In this document: positions 1-12,370 of the stretch, one piece after another
How the letters are laid out: every line of letters starts with the position of its first letter
Numbering within the stretch: position 1 is the stretch's first letter
Source of the DNA: Orientallactaga sibirica
Taxonomy: Eukaryota; Chordata; Mammalia; Rodentia; Dipodidae
DNA: 64,000 nt
NCBI GenBank assembly: GCA_036365145.1
Contig: JAEOAD010000603.1
Span: forward strand, 1,426,001 to 1,490,000
Reading direction: 5' to 3'
Notes under the pieces: model-generated
Database searches by the model: none
Seen by the model: only the letters and a program-made list of their open reading frames with translations
What the model was told of the DNA's origin: nothing
Program-made: the position numbers and the translations under genes

Positions 1-277
1 ATCATACCCTTTGGACCTCTCAGTCAGTCTTTCATTTTGATGTTATCATCTTTTCATCCTATTATAATGGTTATTTGTAGGTAGTGGTCAGGCACTGCAA
101 GTCATGGATATTCAGTCCATTTTGTGTCTGGAAAAGTGTGTGACTAAGACTCTTACCCTTCCTTTGGCTCTTACATTCTTTCCGCCACCTCTTCTGCAAT
201 GGACCCTGAGCCTTGGAAGGTGTGACAGAGATGTTTCAGTGCTGAGCACTCCTCTATCACTTCTTCTCAGCACTATG
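1..277 (-). mobile_element. L1 3' UTR fragment, antisense
   Basis: Matches, in the same order, the antisense L1 3' end at 11.3-11.6 kb (the 'gcaaggtcatgga', 'cccttcctttggctctt' and 'ccctgagccttgga' blocks). These blocks are the reverse complement of the L1 3' UTR motif 'gaagaggg...gaaag' seen in the sense copies. The element is cut by the window edge. No coding sequence is preserved. The family assignment is by internal comparison and recall of rodent L1 3' ends. Confidence 0.7.
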
Positions 278-299
278 GTGCTGAAGGTGGTCTTTATGG

Positions 300-436
300 T
301 GTGTGTGTGTCTGTGTGTGTGTTGTGTAGTATGTGCTATATACAGAGATATGTGCAGATGATTACTAGGGATCAAATTCAGGTCTTTGTACTTGTGTAGC
401 AAGTGCTTTTATGCACTGAACCATCTCCCCAACCCC
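300..436 (-). mobile_element. B4/ID-type SINE, antisense
   Basis: Ends in 'gaaccatctccccaaccc', the reverse complement of an ID-type tRNA-derived head, after a B-box-like 'gggatcaaattcaggtc'. The other end is a GT-rich run, the antisense of the CA-rich B4 tail. The middle is shortened compared with a full B4. It sits against the edge of the antisense L1 fragment. Confidence 0.6.
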
Positions 437-720
437 TCTGTACTGTTATTGATTAAGGATGATCCTCCCCCACTACCCACTGCTAGTGCCTGAGTCACTG
501 TGTTGCCCTTTCTATTGGCAGTTATGGGATCATGGGAATCAGGAGGCTCAGCAGCTCTGCTTGCCTGAACTGCTCATCCTATTCAGTGTAGGCACTGGCT
601 TGTCAGCCTGGAGGTGTTTCACTGGGAAAATTATGGATAGTTTGACAAGAGCATCACATGTCAAATTGACAAAGTGTCTTCTATATGTAAAGAGAAGACT
701 AGTGATCCCATATCATCCCA

Positions 721-786
<66 letters not shown>
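721..786. repeat. Compound (CA)n(GA)n microsatellite
   Basis: About 17 CA units run directly into about 15 GA units, then 'aaagaaacatacacacac'. The open frames read across it on both strands are low-complexity Thr-His, Arg-Glu and Ser-Leu runs and are not genes. Confidence 0.95.
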
Positions 787-789
<3 letters not shown>

Positions 790-973
790 AACATACACAC
801 ACATGTCCCTATGAACACAAGGATGGCTGGAAGGAATGATAGCCTTGAGAATAATGGAAAATAGCCTGGAGTTTGAATATACAGGTGCAATTACATGCAC
901 ATCCACACTGTGTCCTACTTGTACCTGTGCAAGTATCTGCCATCACAGGAGTAAACAACAGTGAGCCAGTCAT

Positions 974-986
974 AAAAGTAAACTGA
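974..986. repeat. Target-site duplication, left copy (L1)
   Basis: 'aaaagtaaactga' matches 'aaaagtaaattga' at 2038-2050 in 12 of 13 bases. The pair brackets the inverted and direct L1 segments and marks them as a single insertion. Confidence 0.75.
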
Positions 987-2037
987 AAAAGAGAAGCAAA
1001 TTCTCCAACAGAGAGTGAGGTCAGCACAAGGTACATCGATAGCCTTATTGTTTTACAGTGAATTTAATGGGTGTAGGCCTCTTGTATCCCACTATTGGTG
1101 GGAGCTTGATATTGGAGGTGAACTCATTTTTGGACATGGTTCTGACTTGTTTTCCATTTCCAGGTATGGGTTACATTCCACTGAGCGGATCCTTTAGCCA
1201 AATTGAGAGCAGTTGGTAATCTACCATGGCTGTGTGCCACTATTGCATTTGTGTGAGCATCAAGTAAGGTTGATTGCTGCTGGGAAATTTATATCTCGAG
1301 TTGCTTAGACAGATGTTGATCATTTTCCCCCAGTTTTTCATGTAGTACCTTCTGGCACTAGAAAAGCAGACTGGGGACTGTCTCTTCCAGATTCCAGCCA
1401 GGTCACTCCATGTTCCATCCCAATAGCATATAGTGTCTTTGGCAATAGGGTCTTACCATTAAGCTTGGTGGGTCATCAAGTACTCTGACAGAAGTCTGTC
1501 TTCTTTTGGGAAACCTTGTAGGTCTCACTGATCAACAGCTCATTTGTTTCTCTTTTTCAGGTGGATGTAGAACCTGAGGAGAGAATCAGCCCGTTGCACC
1601 TCACCAGGGCACCAGCTGAACCCATAGAATAATTGGGGAAATGAGCAAGAGTTCTGCTTTCTCAGTGAACCTGGTATCAGCAGAGGGGTGAAGGAGATAG
1701 AAACAGAGAACACTCAACCCCTACCAAACCCGAGATCCAGAGACACAGAGACTCCCATGACCTCGTCACTGAAATAGACCTAAAATGAACCCTACATGGC
1801 TTAGGGAAATTCGTGGAAGAGGGGGGGGCAGAAAGATTGTTAGAGTCATAAGTTGGGTCATTATGCACAGAGACATTGCCTCTCCCCCATAACTGATGGC
1901 TATCTCCTCAATGCAAGACCCACAATCCCCAAGGGGGGAGGGCAGGGAGAAGGCTAATGATCATGGCTCTATACACATTATATAGGTAACTAATAAAAGA
2001 TAGGCATAAAAAATAAAAAATAAATATTACATAATAA
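984..2037 (+). mobile_element. 5'-inverted (twin-primed) L1 3' end
   Basis: The first ~560 bp is L1 3' UTR in antisense: it matches, in the same orientation, the antisense element at 39.4-40.0 kb. From about 1548 the sequence switches to sense L1 3' UTR ('tttctctttttcagg', then the purine-rich 'gaagagg' tract and 'attatgcacagaga'), ending in an A-rich tail. The 'ttctctttttcag' block occurs at the outer end of the inverted part and at the start of the direct part, so the two parts join at nearly the same L1 position. A 13-bp target duplication flanks the whole. This is the classic product of twin priming during target-primed reverse transcription. There is no coding content. Confidence 0.8.
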
Positions 2038-2050
2038 AAAAGTAAATTGA
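2038..2050. repeat. Target-site duplication, right copy (L1)
   Basis: Partner of the copy at 974-986, with one mismatch. It directly follows the A-rich L1 tail. Confidence 0.75.
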
Positions 2051-2383
2051 GGAAGAAGTTTATCTTGAGATGCACTATAGTCAGAAGCCTAGAGAATACA
2101 GGCGAATCTGAAAAGCAACAGACAAAAGTGTACAGAAGAACAAAGTATAATCAGTGAGTGTTTTCACTTGAGAAACTAGAGATCCAAAAGCAATACCAAT
2201 TTTTTAAATGCAAAGCTTAAATACAAATCTAAAAATTTGATGCTAAGATCCACATAAGCTAGAGAACATGCAATATTATTCATTAGAAGAGGTACTGTTT
2301 GGAAAGAAGAAGGGTTTCAGTAGAAGAGGAAAATGGTCTATGCTGCTTATATTTTTTGAAGATAAGTTCTTACTATAATTTTC

Positions 2384-2561
2384 ATTATTTTTATTTTGAG
2401 AGAGAGAGAATGGGCATGCCAGAGCCTCTAGCCTCTGCAAATGAACTCCAGATGCATGTGCCATCTTGTACATCTGGCATTACATAGGTACTGGGGAACT
2501 AAACTTGGATCCTTAAACTTTTCAAGCAAGTGTCTTGACCAGTACACCATCTTTTCAGCAC
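2384..2561 (-). mobile_element. B2-type SINE, antisense, diverged
   Basis: Begins with the antisense tail 'tttattttgagagagaga', continues 'gaatgggcatgcc', 'ctccagatgcatgtgcc' and 'catctggc', and ends at a worn tRNA-like head ('ccatcttttcagc'). About 20% diverged by eye from the cleaner copies in this window. Confidence 0.85.
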
Positions 2562-2648
2562 ATATATATTTACATTTAAGAGCTTTCCTGCCTTGTTTGT
2601 AATTGTTCATTGAATATATTGCCAACTTTATGTTCAAAATAGCTTAGA

Positions 2649-2840
2649 GTGGGTGTGGTGGCACAAGCCTTTAATTCCAGCACTTGGGAGGCAGAGGTGG
2701 GAAGATTGCCATGAGTTCAAGTCCACCCTGAGACTACAGAGTGAATTCCAGGTCAGCCTGAGGTAGAGTGAGACCCTCCCTCGAAAACAAAAAAACAAAA
2801 AAACAAAAAAAAAAAAAGAAAGAAAAAAAGAAAGGAAAGG
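2649..2840 (+). mobile_element. B1-type SINE with 13-bp target duplication
   Basis: 7SL-like 'gggtgtggtggcacaagcc', 'ccagcacttgggaggcagag' and 'agtgagaccct', followed by an A-rich (AAAAAC) and AAAG tail. Flanked by perfect copies of 'aaaatagcttaga' at 2636-2648 and 2841-2853, so the insertion limits are exact. Confidence 0.92.
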
Positions 2841-2883
2841 AAAATAGCTTAGAACAGGCAAGATACAATGGTATACACAGAAG

Positions 2884-2904
2884 TTTTTTTTTTTTTTTTT
2901 TTTT
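2884..2904. repeat. Poly(T) tract
   Basis: Homopolymer run of about 21 T. It lies ~30 bp after the B1 target duplication and is not clearly the tail of any element. Confidence 0.9.
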
Positions 2905-3220
2905 GAGGAAAATGCATTAAAGGAATACAGGAACAAAACAATCATGAGGCAAATTAGAAAGCAGTGAGGAAGAATATTGACTGAAATTTGACTATAAATT
3001 CACTAAAACCCAGGCAAAATGGCCTATATACTTATATGTAAGAGCTGAAACTCCCAAGTGAATAAAGTGGTAAATTAACCATGGACTTGGTAAGATAGCC
3101 CATCATTTAAACAGCTGTAATAATCTTGTAGGACCCAGAGTCCACCTCCCAGAAACCAGTGGCAACCTGCAGTGACATAGGCCAGCCTCCGGCTGATAGC
3201 CATAAAAAAGCTAGGATCCT

Positions 3221-3446
3221 GGGCTGGAGTGATGGCTTGGCAGTTTAAGGCATTGTAGAGTGTGACGGCCTGGGTTTGATTACCCAGTGCCCATGTAAAG
3301 CCAGATGTACAAAGTGGCACTTGCATCTATAGTTTGAATGCAGTACCAGGAGGCCCTGGCATGCCCATACTTATTCTCTCAATCTACCTCTTTCTTTCTG
3401 CCTCTCTCTCTCTGAAATAAATAAATAAATGAAATATTTTTTAAAA
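3221..3446 (+). mobile_element. B2-type SINE
   Basis: tRNA-like head 'gggctggagtgatggcttgg' with a diverged B box, 'agccagatgtacaaagtggc', 'ggaggccctggcatgccc', a TC-rich stretch and an (AAAT)n tail. No clean target duplication is visible. Confidence 0.9.
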
Positions 3447-6299
3447 GCCAGTCTTATGTCAAGAAAATGAGTTCCTTCCACAAGTTGGAAGAACAGGGAA
3501 GCAGATCCTTTCCCTGAAATCACTGAGTTGTTACTTATGTGACTGGATTTTTAGCATTTAAAAATTATATTGCACTACAGCAAATAAAAATTAAAAAAAG
3601 AAATGTGAAACATATGTGTCTAGTTATAGTAAGTCTTCCCAATAATTGAATAGGAGTTTATCCTTAATCTCATGTCATCTTTAATCATGAGTTAGAGATG
3701 GCCAATACAAACTGGTCCAACTTTAGCATCAGTTTCTTGAATATGAAACTTGACTAAAGGGACACATATAGTGAACTCATTTGTAATCCTTCATACTTCT
3801 TCTAGCTCCTCTTTCTGTGGTAGAGGTCCTGAGAGGGATTTTGTGTGAATGATGTCTTCCTGTATAAAGTGGGTTCCTTTCTAACACATTTTTCTGTACA
3901 CCAGTGTTGTTTTCTGGGATTTTGAACCAAATTCAACAAAAACAAAATAACAGTGCATAAGCAAATAAATAAATATGAATTTACAAAGTTTGATAATCAC
4001 TTTCTATGACTTTTGTTTGCATCTGTATTTATCTAACACTATTCTCCCTCACTTGTAATGGTTCATTGAACACATTGCCATCATTTCAAAAACTGTGCTT
4101 CTCTTATTCCAATCTGATAATTTGATGTATTTACTCTTTCTTGTCTTTCCACATGGAGAGCTCTAGATAATAAACTCCCTTCTCTAAAGTTCCTTGGAGT
4201 CATGGGTTAAAATTAATATGAGAATATATTAGGCAAAAGGCAAAGGCAAAAATATTCCTTCACTTTAAGAACTTAACAAACCATTGTAAGCACTTTTGCT
4301 CAATGTAAGTTTGAATAAAATTTGATTGTTTAGTAACTGACCCTTTACATAAGACCAAGTATATGTTTCTTTAACATCTTAGGCAAGTACTTTCTACCAT
4401 GCCTTTTCCCTAAAATAAAACATATTTCCACCTCTCCTGATTAAAAGGAGAGTATCTAGGACAGACTATGCAAGGAATGTATTCTCTAGAGTGCGGTGGG
4501 GAGGCAGGCATCCATGGTAGAAGCACAGCAATGGTCAAAGTCCCAGTGACAGCACTGCATCAAGGGTTATCAATCTTGGGTAGACGCAAGTGAAGGAGAT
4601 TGCTCAGGAAGGTAGAAGGTATAATTGGGCTATTTTTTTGGCTATACAGATGCCTGGCAGGTTCTTTGATCCCAAGATTTGATGTACTCTTTATTTTAAT
4701 TAATGTATCATTTACTTATAGGAACAACAGGATTTTGTTGTTTAAAATTGTGTCTTGACACGTATTTATGGGGCTAATCATTTGATAAATTAAGAATATG
4801 TGACTTAAGTGTAAGGATATCTAAAACAACTAATAGGAAAAACTCAAGATACAGGTAACATAAGTCTTTAAATGTCAATTGTTATCTGTTTAACATGTAG
4901 TGTTAAGTATATTGGTGGTGGTTATACCCCTTTTGAATGACTTTCCTTTCTTCTACAAATCTTTGGAGTAACTATGGTGCATCATTTCCTTCTTTATGTA
5001 AAAACTGATGAATATAATGCAGAATTATTGGAAAACCAAATAATAAAAAGAAAAATTATAATAATTTTGGTATACAATTAAATTATGCTAAGCATGTCAT
5101 GGTCTTAGTAGCAATAATAGGACTGCCAGGAACTTTGGGTTGTAGAAAATGCTAAGTCTATTTCCTGAATATCAATACCTCAGGAAGGGTTAACTGGCAT
5201 TACAATCAGATAAATGGCAAGCTATATCCATTCATTTTTATTTTTCACTTTTCACATCATACTAGTGCTTCAACTAGCAATTTTCACTCAGCTGCTGCAG
5301 TAATCTTGATATGACAGATCACTTGTTAGCAACTGGAACAGGTACATGTATGAAGAGATATTGCAAGAAATGGACTTAACAGATAGTCATTTTCACAGAA
5401 TTTTTGAAATCTCAAGTATTTAAGTATGACAGTTTTCAGTCAAGAAAAATCAGTATATTTCTGTTAATTATTTGGAAGGCTCAATATAAGGCCCACATAC
5501 TTGAATGTTATTAGATAATCAATGCAATATAATGTGCCATAGGTATGTAGAGGTGATGAAGATGACCTTGATGCAATTAACATTCGAAAGGACAAACATA
5601 ATTGATCTTAAAGGAAAACATCCTATGACTGTAGCGAATAGTGGTTAATAGCAGAGGGAAAGTAGTTATTTCCTGTTATATGATAATATTGGCTCAATTT
5701 ATGTTAACTAGAACTATGAATTAATATCTTTCAATTGACAAATTTACACTGTGGTAATATTCCTTCTAAAGGTATTTATTACTTTAGCAATATTTTAGAA
5801 ATTATTTAAGATTTCAGAAATTTTTTAACATACTAAATGGTATTCACTTGTTTTCAAATCTCTCCATCACTGAGTTGAAAAGGACATATGCAGTAAAAAT
5901 GTGACTTTAACTTTGGACAATTCTGTCATAAAAACCAGTATGTTCCATGTAGCATGTCAAGAATGTCCCTATGCTTTTAAAGTCAATTGATACTGAGATG
6001 TCCTGCCTCTGAATTCAACTACCACATAGATCAGAAGATGTGTTTAGGACATAGACAGCTCAAAATGGTTTAACTACCACTTCCTTGATAGCCTGTATGC
6101 AGAGGCCAGCTTTAGCGGTGCAGTGTAGTGACAAGACAAGGTCTGCAGTCATTGAAGTCTTAATAACACTAAGAGAAGACTGGTGAAGAACTTCATTTTT
6201 CTGAAAGGTTCTATACGGACTCTTTCCAAACTCTTTTTAAATGATAACATATATGGTAACACCTTATGAAAGGTTATCTGTAGCCTTAGGCAATGAAAT
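3447..6299. other. No feature recognised (2.9 kb)
   Basis: AT-rich sequence without a recognisable SINE, L1 or LTR signature, long open frame or splice-bounded frame. A slightly GC-richer patch lies around 4480-4620. This is the longest repeat-poor stretch of the window and a fair place to look for conserved non-coding sequence. Confidence 0.5.
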
Positions 6300-6440
6300 G
6301 TAAATGATACTTCATGCTTTCTATTTTCAAAGCACTTTCATATGGTTTTTATGCAATTTTCACAACTATATTATGAGGTATAGGTCTTATTATTCATCTT
6401 AAATATGATACAATTTCATATGTAGGTTAATAATTTTCAG
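6300..6440 (+). mobile_element. MIR SINE fragment (ancient)
   Basis: The MIR core order can be read: 'aaagcactttcatatggttt', then 'ttttcacaactatattatga', 'ggtataggtcttattattca' and a degraded 'cattttacagatgagg' equivalent. Heavily mutated, as expected of a mammal-wide fossil. Assigned from recall of the MIR consensus. Confidence 0.55.
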
Positions 6441-7074
6441 TTCTGATATTGAAATTTTTATTTATATTTATATTTTAGATGCTTATGATATTTTGTGGTG
6501 TTATATGAAGATGAAAATTTAAAAGTGGAAGTCCCCAGAAGTTACATAAAAATCAAATTGCAGCTGTCAATATCTAAACCATCAGTTGGAATTTATATTT
6601 TAATGTGTAAGTTTCTTAATTGGTAGTTTATTTCTAATTTTCAGTTCTAATGTTTAAAGAGTTGCTAGCATCACAGTAATTGTATTTCTACTTGAAAAAT
6701 ATAAACCCAGCTATTTTTTGAGTAATAAAATATGAGGAAAATAAAAATAAAAGTTTTGATATCTTCATTCAACACAATTTGAAAATGTTAAACCTTTACT
6801 CATGAGCTTCATCCTTGGTTATTTCTATTTAAACTGTTGCAGAAGTTATACCAGTTATAATGCAACCACATCTCCTGGACCACATGACATGGTCTGTCAA
6901 CCTCTATCAGGATAAAATATACTGCTACAGGTCCTACATGCCCAGTGTTTGGTGTCACCACTTGCTATTCAATGGGAAATCTATCATCACCAATGGGTTA
7001 TATTGAGGTCATAAGAAAAAAAAATAGCACATTACCAAGGAAGAAATGACAAGTGTTATTAAAAACTTAATCCA
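6441..7074. other. No feature recognised
   Basis: AT-rich, no clear repeat, no coding signal. Confidence 0.45.
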
Positions 7075-7152
7075 GGGATGAAGAGGTGGATCAGTAGATA
7101 AGGTGCTTGCTTGCAAAGCCTGTTGCCTTGACTTGATTTCCCCAGTTTTACT
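7075..7152 (+). mobile_element. Truncated B2 head
   Basis: Only the tRNA-like part is present: 'gaggtggatcagtagataag', 'gtgcttgcttgcaaagcc' and a worn B box before 'cccag'. The body and tail are absent and unique AT-rich sequence follows, so this is a 3'-truncated or interrupted copy. Confidence 0.6.
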
Positions 7153-8984
7153 TCAATATTCATAAACAAAATTAGTCTATGATTTTCTTTCTCAGCAACA
7201 TATGCTCTGGATTATATATTCAGGTATACTTGTTCTATAAAACAAATAAGTGCACTTTTGTTATTTTTCTAAAGCTTTGTAATAAGACATTTTTGCCAGA
7301 AAACTCATCCCAGCCTCCTGTTATTTTTAATGTGTTAAGATATATAAAGTTTAAATATAATGAAGGATAAAATAATACAAGTTAACATATGAAAAGAAAC
7401 ATAAACACAAATATTAGGGAAATAATTCCAATATTTTGTTTTTTTCACAGAACATTACAAAACACATTTCTTGTAGTTGATCTGGAAGAGAAAATACATA
7501 TTTAAAATTTTTGAATGCAAAAATAATGGGAGAAACAATTATAAACAGAACAACAGAAGGACTTTGAAGGTGTTTTTGGACAAGATAATGTATGTGATCT
7601 GAATGTTTATGTAGGATATCAGATAGTCCATATACAAATTCTGGTATGGAAAATATAAGAAAAACTGTTAGAAACATGTTTTAGTGATTTAGAGTAGTTT
7701 CCTCAAGGGAAAAAAGTAAAATTTATAAGTTCCCAAGGTTAAATGAGATTCTAATATATTTTAGAAAAATGTAGAAGAAACTATATTTCTTATTTGCATT
7801 TTATAAGAAAACAATAAAATTTATATCTAAGCATGTGCAGCCAAGTAAAATTAAATTAAAACATGAATAGCTACTAATCTTTAAGTTAAGTAGATATATT
7901 TATCACTGTGTTTTGGCATATATTACTGAACTGTTTCATACGAAGTACTGATATACATCTTTAGAAGGATGCTTGGAAAATGGCTAACTTTGTGATCATT
8001 TTTCCAATTTGTCATCTTTATGCTTCCAATTAAGAGTCATATTAAGTAGCCAAATCTTATATGGAGATTGATTTTTGCAATGAAGAGGAGTCTTTGGCTA
8101 TGAGGTCTGGACAGTTTCAAGTTTAAGAACTTTTTCATGGAGAGAATTTCAGAACTCTAGTTATTTCTGCTCCTGTTTGTTATGCACAGATCATTGCAAA
8201 TTCTAGAACTACAGGAGGTAGAACTCTCCTCCAGTTCTGCTAGCTACAGATGCTCAAATATCAAGGACATTGTATGAACCTAAATGACTGCTGTGGTGGG
8301 AGGGCTTATATAAGATTTCTTGGCTCTTGGTGGAAAGGGAACAGTCTCTAATTTGAGAAGGAAAAAATTATTCTCCTTTCCATTTTTTTTTGCAGCAGCA
8401 ATATACTTAGAACTTATTTGTGCTGTGATATTTATTGCAGTTGTAGAAATGAAGTTTATAATTTTCTTTTCTTTTTTGCATTGAATACCTCAAGAAAGTT
8501 GATAGTTTATGACCCTACTTACAATATTTCATCTACTGTCTTGTCTATGTTATTTTATTATTATTTTCAGTTTATAAGTCTTGGCTGGTTATTGTTAAAT
8601 AACTGGTATCCATTCTACCACCTATTATATCAGGATAAAGGAATACATATTGCACAAAGACTTCACTTATCACAAAATAAGTATTTTGAACAACCACTAG
8701 TAGTTAAATTGAATATAATTATAACTTTTGAGATTCTCAGAGTTTGTGGAGAAAGGAAAAGATAATTTTCACATTGCACTGTGATGTATTTTCATAGACA
8801 CACATTCCAACAGCTACAAGAATCTAGAAGATGAAATACTTTACTATTAAGCAGGTATGGAGAAGAGCATAAGGTACTTTCCATGATTTGTAAGCATTTA
8901 GGAACTGAGCTAAAGTATGATTCCTACCTTCATAAGAGTTAAAGGTATGAAAATAGAACCCGAATCAAATCCTCTATTTGAAGA
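7153..8984. other. No feature recognised (1.8 kb)
   Basis: AT-rich, holding open frames of 87 codons (minus strand, 7414-7677) and 115 codons (plus strand, 8418-8765). They are hydrophobic, Phe/Ile/Tyr-rich products of low GC with no recognisable domain, and I do not call them genes. Confidence 0.4.
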
Positions 8985-8989
8985 GATAG

Positions 8990-9345
8990 TGTGGTAGTTT
9001 GAATATATGGCCCCCAATATATTCAGTGTTTTATTAGTTTATAGTTTGCATCTGCAGCCCCCTTGCTGGAAGCAATGTCACTGGGGAATCTTAAAATGTG
9101 ATGGTGGGTTTGAGATTCCATTGTAAAGGAATGCAAAGTGTGCCTAATAGGAGTTCCTAAAGTGTGCTGTGCTGTGTGGCTGGTGGCTTTTGCTCTCTCT
9201 GCTTGGCCCTGTGAAGGCAGGCCAGCTTCTTTTGCCATTATGGAACTTCCCCTGGATCTGTAAGCTTCAATAAATAATATTCCTTCCTCCATAACTATGC
9301 CTGGTCTGGAAGTTCATCTCAGTTAACTTGAAGCTGTCTGCTACA
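8990..9345 (+). mobile_element. Solo LTR (MaLR-type) with TSD GATAG
   Basis: Starts TGTGGTAGTTTGAATAT and ends CTGTCTGCTACA, giving TG...CA termini. Near the 3' end are 'ctgtaagcttcaataaataa' (polyadenylation signal context) and 'cttccattatggaact'-like MaLR blocks. Flanked by perfect 5-bp copies of GATAG at 8985-8989 and 9346-9350, as expected for ERVL/MaLR integration. About 356 bp, with no internal region, so probably a solo LTR left by recombination. No coding sequence. Confidence 0.85.
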
Positions 9346-9350
9346 GATAG

Positions 9351-11234
9351 GGTCTCAGTAAGTATGTAAAATTATGAAATCAGCATGAAATTAATGCTTT
9401 GCAAGCTGAGAAAAATCTGCTAAGCCATAAGTCTATCATCTATTTTATATGGAGTAGTGATTTTATCAATTTCTCCCCAAAATAGAAGCATCACTTTAAG
9501 TTCAAAAAAAAGAAAACAAGAATCTATAGAAAATCTAAAATATTCAAACACTTCTGAGACTCAAAGAGATTGCCTGAACTCCAGGTACTGATTTTGATGG
9601 CCACAGTGGTGGGTTTTGTTCATGTAAACATTTCTAATAACTAGTTATAATGTGCAGAAAAGAATTAGCATAGCAAATTTTAATGGTCTCATTCTGAAGG
9701 GCTTCTTACAAAGGTAGCCCTAAACTGGTTTCTAGTGAGTTTGATTTTGGAATATTTCCAACACTAATTTGAAAGAGTGCTTCACTAAAGTATTTGCACA
9801 AACAACATCATTTTCAACACCTTCTTAAATTTGGGAGTTCTCTCTTTGGTTATTTGTCAATCAGTAGTGTCTACATGATCAGCCCCTTGTCAAAACCATG
9901 CTCATTGAATCTTAAAGAAAACTCTCTAGTTGATAACATTTCACACTCAACAACTATTTCTTTAGACACCAGGATTAAACACTTCTTAGTGACATAACTA
10001 ACTGAATGTACTGAAACAATTCACTTATTTACCATTACTAAGGTTGGTCATTTTACTTGCCCTTTTGGGGATAAAATTTCTTTTCTACAGTTTCTATAAC
10101 AATGATGAGGGTATTAACACTTTCTCCTGTATCACACAGGGTGAGTTCCTGGCCTAGAGAATGATCCAGTAAAGCATGTATGTGTTCCAATGTGTCTGAC
10201 CATTCAGATGAGGAATACCCTAGAAAAACAAGAGCTAAATCCTCTGTGGATGGTGATAAGTCGAACCAAAGAAAATGTGCAACTTCAGGAATTAAATAAA
10301 TTTTATTTGTCAGAATTACACATGTTTAAAAAGTGACAGCCATGTCTATATCATACAATAGAAGAATAAGGACATGTTTGGTTATTTTTAAATAGAATAA
10401 GAAGATACCCTTATATAAATAGCCAAAATAAATTTATATGAGTAGACCAAGAACACAGTCTGCTTTGTATAAAATGTTAATTTGTAAACAATCAATATTT
10501 TGACAAATTAATGCTTCCTCATAAATAGGTTTTCGGCAATATATTCTATAAATGCATAAAACTGTAATAGTTTATGGCTGTTCACAATCCAGTGAAAATT
10601 ATAGTCTTCCTCTCACATGAACTATATGCTAGTGTATATCCCGTATCTACATATAGATCATTGTATCTCACCCACATACCAAATTTCACACCACATAGGA
10701 TACATGATATTTAGGGTTGTATAAAACTTGGAATCCAATAAAAATTTTGTTTTTAAAAATTCATTTTTGGGGAGATATTAGGTCAAAATAGTTGAAATTT
10801 ATAAATATATTGCATATATTCACAAAGCAAAGTGGGATGATTTGAACTAAAAGGTACCTCTAACATTGTGGGACTTTCATGAAAGATATGAGTTCCAAAA
10901 CTCATTTAAAGTTATAAGAGGCATTATTTTTCTGTACAAAAAAAGGTGACAGGATTAGTTCAACTAGAAAAGTCTTTCTCATGAGTAAGGCTAGAAGATT
11001 AAATTGCAGCATTATTTAAACATCCATTTCTAATTGAGAGTAATATTATTGATGTTTTTGGAATAAAATGTTTTCATTTTATGATAAATTTATAGATATT
11101 ATATATGTGTGTAGAAATTAGCTTATTAAAATATGCAAGAAATATTTCAAATTCTTAATGAGTTAGTCAATCTAAATTATATGAAAATACATGATAGATA
11201 CAGATATCTGCTATTATTAGTCGTATTTTCTTTT
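9351..11234. other. No feature recognised (1.9 kb)
   Basis: AT-rich with no confident repeat. The stretch near 10.05-10.20 kb ('tatcacacagggtgagttcc') faintly resembles an old MIR or L2 but is too short to call. Confidence 0.4.
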
Positions 11235-12370
11235 TTCTTTTTAAAATTATTATTATTTTTATTGACAATTTCTATACTTACATACAAAATATTTCTCTCC
11301 CCTCCCCCATTAAACTTTAGAACTCCAATCTCCATCATAGCCCCTCCCTATCTCCATTAGTCTCTCTTTTAATTTGATGTCATCATCTTTTTCTTCTATT
11401 TTGAGGGTCTTGCGAAGGTTTTGCTAGGCACCGCAAGGTCATGGATTTTGAGGCCAATTTCTGTCTGGGCAGTTGCATTGTAAGAAGTCATACCCTTCCT
11501 TTGGCTCTTCCATTCTATCCACCCCCTCTTCCACAATGGTCCCTGAGCCTTGGAGGATGTGATTCAGGGCAGCTTGGTGTGAATAATATATACATTTATT
11601 CAGACAAGAGCAGGCTTTATACCCCTAAGGCTCATGACCTCACCTGCCATAGACTTTTGCTTAGGTATTTCAGTACCAGGTACATATTCCCTCCCATAGA
11701 GAGGGCCTTCAGTCCAATTATGGAGCAGTTGGTTACCCCAAGAGTAGACATGCCACTATTGCACCCATTCAGTCATTGGGCCTGTATGGCCAAACTTGAA
11801 TATTCAGTGTCCACTGTTTTCACTGCTGATGATTTCTGTCTCCCATACGGCTGCATGCAGTGCAGCTTTTTCCAGCTTTCAGTTGGCTGTTATACAAGGA
11901 GAAGGTTTTCTGCTCATCACCAGCTTGCTTTCTCAGTGACCTTGACTCTCAGGCAAGAGATGTCTTCAGCAATAGGGTCTTACTATCTGTTTCTCAAGGG
12001 AAACCAAGGGCTTTGGCAAAAGCCTTTAATGTTTTGGAGGTTACCGGGACCTCCATGGCCAACAACTCACCAGAAGATATCCCATCCCAGGCACTGAAAA
12101 TTTTCTAGTAACAGTCTACAGCTTCTAGCTGTGCCATAATTCAAAAAAGTAGGTTTACATAAGTCTTATTCACACTATCTTGAATTTAGATTGACCCTGC
12201 CCCTGCCCTTCTTTTACACATTCTCTTCCCATGGCCTCTCTTAGGCCATTCCCCTCCCTGTAATCTGTTCTTCTACTTACATATGTGCAATGCCATACAC
12301 TTAAGTCCTTCCCTTTCCTCCCTCCCTTATAGCCTTTTACTAGCTTACTGGTTTCTGGTACCTATATTTT
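11235..12370 (-). mobile_element. L1 3' end (Lx-like 3' UTR), antisense
   Basis: The A-rich tail lies at the left as an antisense T-rich run, followed by a C-rich run ('cctcccccat', antisense of a G-rich tract) and 'ccctcttccacaatggtccc'. Further in are blocks I recall from rodent L1 3' UTRs: 'gagcagttggttacccc', 'gccactattgcaccc', 'cagcaatagggtctta' and 'ggccattcccctccc'. A 218-codon open frame across 11441-12097 is antisense to this UTR and is not a gene. No ORF2 is retained. Confidence 0.75.

Noticed and set aside
7414..7677. 87-codon minus-strand hydrophobic frame faintly recalling an olfactory-receptor last helix
   Set aside because: No receptor motifs occur upstream in any minus-strand frame and AT-rich DNA readily encodes hydrophobic runs.
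8418..8765. 115-codon plus-strand frame
   Set aside because: AT-driven Tyr/Phe/Leu/Ile-rich product without motifs or exon signals.
10100..10200. Possible MIR or L2 remnant
   Set aside because: Only one ~20-bp stretch ('tatcacacagggtgagttcc') resembles the family; too little to call.
11441..12097. Longest open frame in the window (218 codons, plus strand)
   Set aside because: It reads antisense through an L1 3' UTR whose blocks recur in other L1 fragments; composition and overlap show it is not a gene.
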